Below the pieces are notes generated by a model. That model did not search any database. It was given only the letters and a program-made list of their open reading frames with translations, and was not told the origin of the DNA. Both the position numbers and the translations under genes were made by a program. A stretch of DNA of 64,000 nucleotides from Oikopleura dioica (Eukaryota; Chordata; Appendicularia; Copelata; Oikopleuridae). Location: assembly GCA_907165135.1 (NCBI GenBank), contig OU015568.1:9928501-9992500 (forward strand), in the 5' to 3' direction. Shown here in pieces: positions 12,800-23,257 of the stretch; position 1 is the stretch's first letter, and every line of letters starts with the position of its first letter.

Positions 12800-14635
12800 T
12801 TACTCCAAGTAAATGAGGAAGCAGCTTCCGTGCAAAATAAGATTTCCATGTTTGACCTCGACTAAAGAAGTACTCTTGTTGTCCTCTTGTCAGTCTTATC
12901 AGTCCTACCTGAGACGTAATAGTCGTATTTTGGATTCCACAGAAAATTGGAGGCACTTCGGAACGTTTGTCCTTCATCACGAACTGATATTACCTAATAA
13001 CAGTTATTAAAAAAACTATTTTATAAGGTAGTTGTTTTCCAAACCAATCCAAAATAAGCCAAATAAGACAACTTATGACGGACCCCTCAAATTTAATAAC
13101 AGTAAGTATGTCTACACAAGCCACAATGTGTCCTCAAATATGCGAGAAATTTGTGATCTGTTCTCCCCATTATGCAAAGTACCACGCATCGCAATTTGTG
13201 CAAGGCAGCGAAAAATATTCAGGCATTTTGTTTTACCTGCACAATGAGTCGGTATCGTGTTGGCAGGATATTCTTAATTTGGTTGTGTAACTCTTCGTTG
13301 GCTCTTAGCGGCGTTGGGTTTGTACGGCTCATGCTGGTGCATTTTTCTGAATGGGTTATTACAATAACTGTGGCATATTGAACCTGAAAGCACTTACTTT
13401 TTAGGATCCGGCTCATCATAAATTTTATTGCCTTTATATCCGGCTTTTCATCAGGCTCTGAAAACTAGAATGAAATTTAAACAAAACCAAATTTTTTACC
13501 CATTTTAAAAGTCGGTTCAACTCGCTCCTGAGTCTTTTTGATTCCAACTCTTATGTCAAAAGGAATTTGCGATTGTCGCCGCTGCCTAAATATTCACTGT
13601 GAGGAACTTGTTTCCTGGGATAGCTCTAATCTCCAGGACTTGTCAACGGCTTGAGGAAATGGGACGATAAGCGATATTTGTACCAACCTGTACTCGGCAA
13701 ACTTAGTGTCCATGGCGAATTCTTTGTGGTACTCGGTGAGTCTTATTTTCGATTTTTCAAGTGACTTTTTTCATAAATATTCCTTGAGCCAGCTTGTAAA
13801 TCGTCTATAGAAAATCTTTCCTGACTGTAATTCTCTTTCGCTGGTTGATCTCATCTCTAAAAATATCCAAATTATCCAAAAATTCGTCCATTTTAGCTAT
13901 TTTTCACAAGTGTAAAACCAATTCCACTCTCGCGGAAATAAATACGATCTTGATTTTTATGAGAACACAGGTGTTCACTTCAAGTGGTACTTACTGCATG
14001 ATCAGTGAAAGTCGACGCAGGGAGAGTCTGCCCTGTCCATCTCTGTAAATACTTTTGCGTCTTTCAGTTTTGATTTCGGGCACACTATCTTCGCCTTCTT
14101 TCTTTGGATCTTGATTCTCGTTGTCGCCGGATTTTAACAAGCTGAAAATGGAAATCATCGAAATTTTGAAAACAAAATGAACAAAAATTTAAAAAAAACA
14201 ATAAAAAATGATGAAAAAACTCAGTCATACTTACGCTTCTCCAACAGTAGCCCTTCTTTTCGAAGCGGGTTTATACTCTGTCGATTTCTCCGAAGCCCCA
14301 TCTTTAATATCCGGTAATTTACGGGCCTCTTCTGCGTTTTGAGCGCGTAGCCTAAAACACTTGCTCGCCCCACAAAAATCAACACGTTCACAAAAAAGGC
14401 TCAAATTGTGGTTTTGACAACTTGTGATTTTGAGTGGCAGGGAAAATATATTTCACGGTTTTCCTCAAAAATCACAATCTATTTGATATTGAGGCGAAAA
14501 ACGTGCAAGGACGAGATGAACCTTAGGAGGTCTGTATTTTTGTACTCCTTGAAAATGCCCTCAATGAGATCTAAGCCCCTCATTACAGTAATTGCCCGTT
14601 GGAACGTACCTTTCGTCCAAAAATCGCAGCCGCAT
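12800..14635 (-). CDS. Tctex1-domain (dynein light chain Tctex-type) protein
   Basis: A dynein light chain of the Tctex/DYNLT class, most like the Tctex1-domain-containing proteins of cilia and flagella. Ten minus-strand exons (14635-14610, 14351-14235, 14141-13995, 13824-13766, 13721-13688, 13585-13500, 13457-13398, 13346-13237, 12993-12909, 12861-12800) close in phase to 261 residues. The N-terminal half is basic and Ser-rich (RRATVGEA, RRKSIYRDGQGRLSLRR). The C-terminal 110 residues match the Tctex1 fold: helices (KAIKFMMSRIL, ELHNQIKNIL), then strands RYRLIVQ-VISVRDEGQTFRSASNFLWNPKYD, ending SCFLIYLE. It lies tail-to-tail with the protease gene, 80 nt apart. The 26-nt first exon is inferred from phase and splice motifs. 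A GA-AG variant at 13782-13742 is possible but not needed. Confidence 0.82.
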
Positions 14636-16640
14636 TTTCCCGGTAAAGCGGCGTCAATGACCCAAATTTGTTTGTTTCAAGCAAAAAATCTCGCAAAATT
14701 CGAAAAAGAAAAGTTCTGAAAAGGAAATGTAGACAGAATCAGTAACGTCAAAGTGGACAGATTGTCGAATAAACATGCACAGCGTTATCTCGCCCGTCAC
14801 AGTTACAATTTGGCCAGCTAGAACAAAAATATGAGCAAATTTGGGCCGGGGACGATAAGACGAAGAATGCCAGAGCTACTGTCTTTCAATTGCCCCAGAT
14901 TTTGTTTAGACGCTATCAAAACGCAGCTAACTCTCGTACTGCAAGAGATAGAAACAGATCGAGCGCTGTGTTGATTTTTCTGGAGCCAAAAACGTAAATT
15001 TGTTACTTCACTAATCCTGAATTTTGACAAGGCTGCAAATCGAAAGTTGCTGAAGTTGGAATTGAATTTGATGCGTTTTCGTGGTCTCTGGTCGGTTTCT
15101 ATGAAGCTGGATCGTTCTTGGTTGCGATGAGTTTGATGAACATGAAAATTAAGTTTATGATCCTTGATTAAAACTAACTGATCTAAATGATTTTTGAGTT
15201 TGATGAACTTTTTCGGCGTTCATCTAAAATTTCATAACCAAAAATTTTACGATTACACGGCTGAGAATCCTTTATATAAAAGATTATTTGATCAGAATAG
15301 CTGTTAAATCTAAGCTAGAAAACTAAGCCAAAAACTAGTCTTTGAACGAATCTTCAGAACCATTTAAATTTAGATGAAATTTGAATAATTTAATTTAGAG
15401 AAGTGTTGATTTTTTAAACTTACGAAACGAATAATTTTTCTCAGCTTTCACATCATCTCTGAAGTAACATTTTCTTGGGAAATCTCTTTGTTGACTGTAA
15501 TAGTGAGAGTCGCAATTCTAACTCTGTGGAGTTTTTCTTTGATCAGTTCCGGTTCTGACTGTTTTCGCTCTTGTCATTTTTGGCACCATCTTTCTCTGAT
15601 TATGGACTTGAAGTCGCCAGCTTTCTAGTTTCTTCCGGTGACAAAATGGTGAATTTAAATTATTCGATTTTTTTCTCACTTTTATAAGAAAATTAAGGCG
15701 TCTACGTTCCTTAGCGATATCGCTTCCCCGCATCTCCAAAATTCATATTTGTCCTAACGCCTGAACTGACAGCAGGACTGTTAAAAGCAAATTTGTGTGT
15801 CACCGAGTTGATAAAGAATCTATCCCATAAATCAGTTCTTTTCTCAGGCTTTAAAAAAATGATGGGGGAAGAAAAATTCATCAAAAGTACGATTTTCTTG
15901 GTTCATAACAAGTTTGGGGAAAGATTATTGTAGTCGAATCGGATCAATCTAAGCCACTTCAAAATTTCAAATCAAATACAAAAAGCTGATGGACTCAAAT
16001 TTAATCTTCATAGTTTCCCATAAAAGTTTCCCAAATTAATTCAATTTAGATTTTTCAGTTTGCAACTGAAAAGTTTGAACTATTGAGTTCATTAAATGAA
16101 CTCTTGAAACGGATATTTGCGTTTCGTCAAAATTTTTATTTGAAAGGAAAAGTGGTAGCTTATCCTACGTAAGCAGTTATCAACCAAACGTGCTCTAAGT
16201 ACTCTCCGAACATGCCGAAAAGAATCTCCGCTGACAGCGTTTCAACAACAAGGACAGTTTGCGCAGCTCGCTAATTTGTGTTTGAATTTATCGACCGTAA
16301 ATCATCATCCAGGCCGGCGGCTTCAGACTTCAATCAGAGTTCACTTTCGACGGTTCTGATCCTTGGGCAAATTTGTGAGGTGTCGAAAAATGCGACGGAA
16401 GGGCGAATTGAATCATTATCAATTCTCATTTTCATACTTCTGGATCGTTACGCTCTACTTAGGCCGGGGCGAGACCAAAAACATCCTGATTTGGGTTCAA
16501 GACCGCCGCGAATTTTGACTTTCTAAAACCCAAACATTCTCGAATTCCGCTCACAGCTCACTCCAAAGACCCTACTACATCCCTTTTACATCCCCCAAAA
16601 CGTAAGAAGCGACATCTGCAAGTAACTTCAGAAGAAAGTT
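14636..16640. other. Region without a confident gene
   Basis: AT-rich sequence with short open frames only. A minus-strand frame at 15739-15518 (MEMRGSDIAKERRRLNFLIK, then a donor-like GTGAG) could be an exon of a small basic protein, but no consistent continuation was found. Confidence 0.35.
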
Positions 16641-16648
16641 TGTTTCAG

Positions 16649-16966
16649 TCAAGCGGTAGTTAATCGATTCTTATAGAATTTAGGGCAAATAATGTAAATT
16701 CGTTCAATTGCAATTTTTATCCAATCTTTCAAATCTTTACGACAGGCATTTTCCGTACAACTCCAATCGCTCCAAACATACCCGGCTCCCGGAAGACGAA
16801 TATTTAACTGTCGAGCAAGAGCGGTCGAGTCATGGTAAAGGCATTCATGCGTCGGTTTTTCAACCACTTCTTCCTCTATACCCACGTTTTCGTACCATTC
16901 TGGTGTGGACCAGGTAGTTGCGGTACTGAAGGATGTTGTGGTTGTGGTTTCATTTATACTAAATCA
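16649..16966 (-). CDS. Possible exon of an unrecognised secreted-type protein
   Basis: A minus-strand frame of about 100 codons is open from a TTTAG acceptor near 16967 to a stop at 16649. It encodes a Thr/Ser-rich stretch (ETTTTTSFSTATTWSTPEW) followed by a segment with three cysteines and several Trp (GAGYVWSDWSCTENACRKD). Composition looks like an extracellular protein fragment. No start exon is convincing, since the nearby ATG frame closes with TGA. It may be a last exon of a gene with distant 5' exons, or a decayed copy. Confidence 0.3.
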
Positions 16967-17921
16967 CGTTTTAGACGAATCATCTGAAAGATTACCTCAA
17001 TCCAACATGGTAAGGAGAAGGGAAATGAGATTTACCAGAAAAAGTACTGCTTCAACATTAAGAAAATTCTCTCCTGTAGTAAATAGAAATAACCCGTTTC
17101 CCCCAAACATCGAATTGAAATCTGCGTTAAGCCCAAAATGCGATGATTTTTACCAAAATTTATAGACAAGTTATCACGCATCTTGTGAGAACGTTTATAA
17201 TATATGTCGATTTACGTGTGTAGGGTGAACGGTTCTATCAAAGTTGAACATGGTGTTTGTAAACAGACCAATTTTGCGCGAACAAGTACCCGGCACAATA
17301 ATTTTTAGACAGAGAAACAATGATTTTTTGTCCAGCTTGATCATAATCGGATTGAACGTTCATCAAAGACGGGCGAAAATGTTATTTCTTCAACGATATT
17401 CTTTTATATCCGATCAAAGAAAATTCTCGTGAAAATATTTTCTTCTCACGCCCAGGTATCGGATGCTTGTTTTCACGTCAGAAACATGTGAATTTCAGCT
17501 ACTACGAGATGCATCATTGTTATGCTTGCTTCATCTTTAAATTTTAGAGAAACTTCTTATATTAAGAAAAACTATGAATTGATCAATGTGCAAAAAGACC
17601 ACCGTACTTCTTCACAAGTTTTAGTAAGACGTCTTTCATCGGTCAATTGATCAATTGAAAACATGCTCGTAGTACATTCCAAGAGTTGGAGTGCAAGTGT
17701 GAGGTAATATTTTTAGAAAATATCACGAATCTAATGAAATCTATGTTGAGAGTAGATAATTGCACCAAGATGCATCTTAGTCATTTTGATTGTATATATT
17801 CTCGTCAAAAATCCTCCTGACACTATAAAATCGTATAGTTCAACGCTTATACAACTTGTGCTAGAAATATTTTCGCGCTCGACTAAGAGCGCCCCCTGCG
17901 CGCTCTCGAAAAAAGCGCGCA
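16967..17921. other. Region without a confident gene
   Basis: AT-rich and without coding structure I can support. The last 60 nt before the PLA2-like gene are GC-rich (GCGCGCTC-type) up to its TATA box. Confidence 0.35.
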
Positions 17922-17927
17922 TATAAA
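17922..17927 (+). promoter_or_regulatory. TATA box of the PLA2-like gene
   Basis: TATAAA lies 80 nt before ATG 18002 and next to GC-rich sequence. The predicted start site, about 30 nt downstream, would give a 5' UTR of about 50 nt. Confidence 0.55.
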
Positions 17928-18001
17928 CCCGCTAAAATCATCTCCCTTCACCAAATCAAAACTACCAATTATTTAACATTTTAAAAAGATAAAGAAAGAA
18001 G

Positions 18002-20286
18002 ATGTTACTAAAGTCGTCTCTAGTGCTAACAGCTAGTGCAAGTCACTTCCGATCCGGGAGTTTTCAGTTCTCACAAAAGGATGATTCCGAGTTGGTCCTA
18101 TCGAGAACTTTGAATTACCGACGAGGATTTTCCGGCTACGATCCGGCTTGCAACTTCTGGCACGTGAGAAAGGGAAAACAATCGTCGACGATGGAATACG
18201 AGCACTCCATTATCACCTCTACAAATACAACTGTATCTATCCAGAATGCTACTTACGTCGTAACAGATATAGAAAATCAGGGGCATCTCAACTCGCAGTG
18301 GTGTTATGGTACGATCGATGAGCCTATTCCGAAGCCAGCTGAATCGTTCGAGTACTACTTCCAAAACTGTTGCTGGGTCGACTTGAAGGATGACAAAGGA
18401 GAAGTTATCGAAGACGGCCCATTCAAGCTCTACGCAAGATATTACGATACAGAAAACAATTCTCCACAGGTCAAGGTTCCCCCAATCTGGCGAGTCATGA
18501 CCGGCTGCCCAAATCAATCACTGGCGCTGAATCCGGAGGACAAAGACAATGACACGATTCGATGCAGATGGAGTACTGAGGCCGAGGCAAAAAGTGCAAA
18601 TTACTTCAAAGGAGACTACACTTCCTTGAGTCTTGATGAGGAAACATGCGTCCTCAACTATGATGGAACAATTGACACAACCACATCCGGAGTAAAACCA
18701 ATCGCGATCCAGGTACCTTGGAATATCTTCTTTATCATTTTTTAACTTTAAGTTTTATAAATTTGTATTTTAGGTCGAGGATTTCGACGAAAACGAAAAT
18801 ATCAAGTCTTCGATCCCAGTTCAATTTCTTGCTTCAGTCTGGGAGCCTCAATATTCAGGAAGCTACGTCGAAGTGACTGGTCGATCGATGGGAATTTTTG
18901 ACGAAGAAATTGAACAATCAGAAGCATTTTTCTGGGGCGATGTTTTCCACGGCCATGATGATCACCACGAGTTGGTGAGAGAGCGACGAGAGGTCCCAGG
19001 AATAAATCCTGATACCGGCAATTTCTACTACTGCGACGAGCCTCCACAGCTCATTCCACCATCGCCAGAAGCAGGAGCGCAGATCAACGTCACCGGAACG
19101 GTCAAAATCGACGTGCGAGCATTTTACTACCAAGATCTTGAACCAAAGTACGATCTGAGCCGTTTCCAGTTCAACTCGCCGCAAGGAATGGTCTGCACTG
19201 ATATTGACAAAACAACTGGACGTGCTTCATGTACCTGGACTCCAACACTGAAACAGCGAGAGCAAAAACTTCATGGCTTCTGTTTCTTGGCGATTGACAA
19301 AGCTGGTAGACAAACTGAACGAAGATGCATTTCTCTAAAGATGTCCGATTACGTCGATGATGTTTTCAGGTGACCGATACTTGGTAGATCACATTTTATG
19401 AATCTTTTAGTATGTTGAATCTCATCGCCCCGGAATTCGGTCATCGAGAACTGACTGATTACGGCTGTGCTGGGCGAAATCTTCTCGATCCTTTCCATAG
19501 CAATATTGGAAAACCAGTTGATCTCACTGACAAGGCTCTCTCTAGATGGAAAACATGCATAAGATGCGCAAAGGAAAGGTTCAAACAAAACACGCCAAAG
19601 TGCCCCAAATTATTCCTTATTTCGAAGTATAAATTGAACTTTGAAAGGATGTCGATCTGACTAGCCTGTCCGAAGTAGGGGACCTTGAACTGCCCAAATA
19701 TTTCTACGACGTAGATACACAGACCTGCGGTAATCTAACAATAACATACTTATCAAAATTCTAACGCGAACAATTTAGCAAACGACGTCGGCACACTGGA
19801 GCGCTCCATTTGCGAGTGCGATAAGAAGCTCGCTAACACTTTGAAAAATTTTACAATTAGGCCCAAGTACCAAAATTATAGAGACACAAGGTGCGAGAGG
19901 CGTAATGCCACAGAGTTTCCCGAGGATCCTCATTGTTGCGGCGATCACGATGGATTCTACAAGATGTACTACGCTTCGAAGAATTGCTGCGAAGAAGATG
20001 GGACAATCCGATCGAATGGAGAGTGCATGACTGATGGAGGAATTACATATCAAGCTAAGGTAGTCTTTAAAGATCTTCACGAATTCATCATTCTAAGATT
20101 CAAATCTTCCGGCCTGAGTTCGTCCAGACCGACAAAAACAACGGAAAAGAAACATCAAGCTCAACTTCAACAGATTCCGGATCGACAAATGGAGAGGCTA
20201 CAGGAACTGGAACAGGAAGCAGTTCCGGTGGATCGAAACCAAACAAATGGGCCGAAGAAGCAAATGAACTAGAGGGCAATTTGTAA
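18002..20286 (+). CDS. Secreted protein with a degenerate phospholipase A2-like domain
   Basis: Six exons (18002-18712, 18774-19369, 19411-19578, 19665-19729, 19779-20059, 20098-20286) close in phase to 669 residues. The start is a signal peptide (MLLKSSLVLTASAS). Residues about 30-420 form an extracellular module with conserved-looking WRVMTGCPNQSLALNPEDKD and DTIRCRWS motifs and a C.WTPT / FCFLAIDKAGRQTERRC segment. Residues about 445-520 resemble secreted PLA2: YGC...GKPVDLTDKA...C..CA and later SICECDKKLA. The PLA2 catalytic His-Asp pair is replaced (SRWKTCIRC), so it is probably inactive and structural. Many cysteines and a Ser/Thr/Gly tail (GTGTGSSSGGS) with potential O-glycosylation follow. 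This suits a matrix or house protein, by inference. AATAAA is at 20334-20339. Confidence 0.75.
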
Positions 20287-20333
20287 AAAATAAGAATTAA
20301 AAACCTTGTACATTATGTATAGAATTTTGTTTG

Positions 20334-20339
20334 AATAAA
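20334..20339 (+). promoter_or_regulatory. Polyadenylation signal of the PLA2-like gene
   Basis: AATAAA, 48 nt after the stop. Confidence 0.6.
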
Positions 20340-20364
20340 AATGATCAAATTTTGAACACCAGAA

Positions 20365-20370
20365 TTTATT
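20365..20370 (-). promoter_or_regulatory. Polyadenylation signal of the small Cys-rich gene
   Basis: AATAAA on the minus strand, 21 nt after that gene's stop. Two convergent poly(A) signals lie within 40 nt. Confidence 0.6.
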
Positions 20371-20390
20371 CATTTCGAAGAACGCAGTCA

Positions 20391-21098
20391 TTATCCTCTC
20401 TTATTTCCTCTTCCAGCACATGAGAAGTTGCGGAGATCTCCATTCATTCGGCGAACAAAATTGTTCTTGCACTTGACTCGACCTTCAGCAGATGTGGTTC
20501 CATCAGCGCAGGTAATTCTGTAAGTCGAGTGCTTTCGTCCATCATCAATGCACTCAAATGATGCACCAGCCCAAGCGGCCTCGCTCATCAAAGTTGTCAT
20601 ACCGTTTTGGCACTTGCAACTGCCGGAAATGTCTCCGCATGGGCTAGGCCATTCCGGGAAGGTGGTGGAAAGAGGTCTTTTCTTCAGTCGTTTGCATCGA
20701 TCTGAAATTGAAGAAAGTTTGCAGAGTTTTATTATTGCCAAACTTACCAGTGTAGAGGACACTGACATCGCCACCTTGCTCAGCAGTTCGTGGGCAGGTC
20801 CACCAGATTCGGACATGGGCCCTTTGGACCTTCTGCTTGTTTGAAGGGAGGTTGGCGAGTTCAGTCGCAGTCATGTTGCAAACGCCGAAGGCATCGGGAG
20901 AGTTTCGGGGAGTATTGGTGCATCCACAGGGATCTGTCTCTCCATTCTTCCAGTGGAAGGGGTTGGATGCGCCGTTCTTCTTCTTTTTGTATCCAAAGTC
21001 GTCATACTCGTACTTAACAAGGTTCAAACGGCGATCCACGAGGAATGGTATCTTACCTGAGCAGCAACTGCTCCCAAAACAAAAAGTGCAAGCTTCAT
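20391..21098 (-). CDS. Small secreted cysteine-rich protein
   Basis: Three minus-strand exons (21098-21057, 21012-20748, 20701-20391) give 205 residues in consistent phase. The first exon is exactly a signal peptide (MKLALFVLGAVAAQ), nearly the same design as the protease signal exon. The mature protein starts YEYDDFGYKKKKNG and has about a dozen cysteines in two clusters (DPCGCTNTP, SPCGDISGSCKCQ), ending in a basic tail. Several Trp and Cys spacings are vaguely sushi-like, but no family is certain. A TATA box sits 47-54 nt upstream of the ATG. It converges on the PLA2-like gene with about 100 nt between stops. Confidence 0.8.
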
Positions 21099-21144
21099 TT
21101 CGATAAAAACGACACCGTTGGTATTGAGCAGCAAGAAACCGTCA

Positions 21145-21152
21145 TTTTTATA
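21145..21152 (-). promoter_or_regulatory. TATA box of the small Cys-rich gene
   Basis: TATAAAAA on the minus strand, 47 nt before ATG 21098. It predicts a start site near 21120 and a 5' UTR of about 20 nt. Confidence 0.6.
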
Positions 21153-21373
21153 GTCTACTACCAACGCACAACCTTGGCAAGTACATATTTTGGCAGACTA
21201 AGTCTATAAATAGTTTGAAAACTGCGGCTTGAGTCGCGCAGAATGCATGTTTTGGAGAGGCCAAGGTTGAGTTGTTTGTTTAGACGGCGTATTAAAATTT
21301 CTCAACAATGAATTTCGAACGATTTCGCAACAAGAGCGTTTTATTAATAGTTAAAATGTTTTGATTGAAGCCG

Positions 21374-22456
21374 TCAAGGTGGAAAATAATCTTCATATAG
21401 GTCACAGTAAATTAAACTATCTTCTTCTCTTGTCTGGAGAGTAAAATCTCCAAGCAAAATTTTCAGCTTGTTGGGTCCAAAGAACTTTCCATCAACCAGC
21501 GGTCCATCATCTTGCTCCAGAACGCAGCCGAACTGAGCATTCAAGAGCCAAGCCCAAGGAGCTCTGAATACGTATGAAGATTACTGTCTTGAATAATTCT
21601 AGCTACCTATTGTGGGAACATGCGTTTTCGAAGTAGCCGCATCCTGGTTGTCTTACTCCGCCATTAACGATCAGATTTGATTTACCTACTTGCAAGGACT
21701 GTACCAATCCATTATGAAACAAGTAGCCAGAATTGGTGATGACGGTGAGTACATGATCAGCATCCTGAGTTGACAATCGATGATGGTCGTCACACGTTTG
21801 GAAAAGCGGTCCAGCTGGGTCCAAGCCCGATATTTTTGAGATCTTGATTCCAGTAGCGGCGAAGAATTCTTTCCCGGTAAAACCGGCTATATGCGCGCCC
21901 AATGAATGACCGATAATTTGGATAGAGGATGGATCAAATATTTGGTTATGCTTTTGGATGGTTTCAGAAAGCCAGAAGCCAAGAGATCGTACTTTCTTCG
22001 CGGAGGCTATGTAGTTGTACTGCGCGATTTCATCCCAGTCCATGGAGAAAAAACACCATCCCTCGTTTTCCGTCTCATTAAAAAACGTCACGGCTGTGTA
22101 GGCAAGCCAATCTGTATTGTAAGCATCTCCGTATCCGTGAATGCCGATAAGTGTTCCAATACTGCAATTTTGTTCATCGTTGTATTGCTCTGGAAAGTTG
22201 AGTAATGTAAGGTTCGATCCGCCGTCGTAAAATTTTAACGAAGCAGTCAAATCCACATCGTGGGTTTCTAGGTTTAGGCAGTGGTAGTTCAGGAATGATA
22301 CGACTAAGATATTTTTTATAAAAAATAAAATGTAAATTTCTTACAGAATATTGCAAGAAATGCGCCGACGAAGGTAAATACGCATGATATTATTATTATG
22401 ATCTTCCTGTGTTTTGAAAATTGCTTTCCCAGAGTCAATATGTATCTTTTGCACAT
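21374..22456 (-). CDS. Pancreatic-lipase-family triglyceride lipase, membrane-anchored
   Basis: An alpha/beta-hydrolase lipase that cleaves ester bonds of glycerolipids. Minus-strand exons are 22456-22345, 22303-21607 and 21563-21374. The start MCKRYILTLGKQFSKHRK is followed by a hydrophobic span (IIIIISCVFTFVGAFLAIF), a signal anchor that puts the enzyme outside the plasma membrane or in the lumen. The nucleophile is in GHSLGAHIAG, the acid in GLDPAGP, and the histidine follows the Cys in ENACSHNRA, as in the family. An oxyanion HGYGD motif is present. I take ATG 22456. A longer frame upstream begins only with a TTG. The C-terminal PLAT/C2 domain of pancreatic lipase is absent. About 330 residues. 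Confidence 0.88.
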
Positions 22457-22521
22457 ATTTTCTTCACTTTTTCTTTCTCCTCTTTCCTCATCACTTTGGG
22501 AACTGTTCAATGTTCAATGAA

Positions 22522-22528
22522 TTTTATA
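22522..22528 (-). promoter_or_regulatory. TATA box of the lipase gene
   Basis: TATAAAA on the minus strand, 66 nt before ATG 22456, in a position that fits a 5' UTR of about 40 nt. Confidence 0.45.
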
Positions 22529-23257
22529 TGGATATAAAGCTTTATCGCGATGTATTTAAATTAAATTGGACTTTCCTAGGACTCAGCAGCGGCATATTAA
22601 CGTCGTTCTCATCCATCAGTCTGTATAGTTTCTCTCGCGGGCGGGATCTAAACAAATTTGCAGATTTCAAGGGCGCCCATTTTCCTTTCTTTCTTCCTGA
22701 AAGTCTTTCTCTTCAAAATTGAAAAAGGTTTTTTTTCAGCGCAGAGGCGTTACACAACGAGGTAATACCCCCGAGGCTCGAGGTCAAAGTAATTTAAAAC
22801 GCGAAATGACCAGGCGAGGATCCACTCGGTTTTATTTATTCAGGGATGTTGAATCTGGATTCAAATGCATATAAAAATTTTCAAAAACAAGCCTTACCTC
22901 CTCAAATTCTCGAATCTATCTTTCAAGTAACAGAACAGAGGAGCTAATTCCCTTGAGCACAGAATAAAAGAAGGGTCTTATTATTTTAATGGCGACAATT
23001 TTTGGTCGTGATTGAGTTTTTGTGGTAATTTATTACCAATTGCAGTTGAAATAAAGAAAAAGAAAATAAAGAAAGGAAGGGTTGAACTCAGAATCTATCG
23101 AGATTCAGTTGTCAGTTGATGAAGTTTTACAGGTTTTCCGTTGCCATAAGTCCGTTTTATCCAGTGTCATGAGAAGTAAGTTTTAGCCTTGTCGACCTTG
23201 TCGACCTTTTCTCCCTTTTCTTCGATTTGGATTATTAATGAACTAAAAAATGTCACA
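22529..23257. other. Intergenic region
   Basis: Between the lipase promoter and the 3' end of the EGF-repeat gene. AT-rich, with a tandem TTGTCGACC repeat near 23192-23210. No coding signal. Confidence 0.4.

Noticed and set aside
13742-13782. GA-AG intron in the Tctex1 gene
   Set aside because: It works in phase, but a canonical GT-AG intron (13765-13722) also restores the frame, so the noncanonical reading is not needed.
19574-19647. GA-AG intron in the PLA2-like gene
   Set aside because: A canonical GT-AG intron at 19579-19664 keeps the frame equally well.
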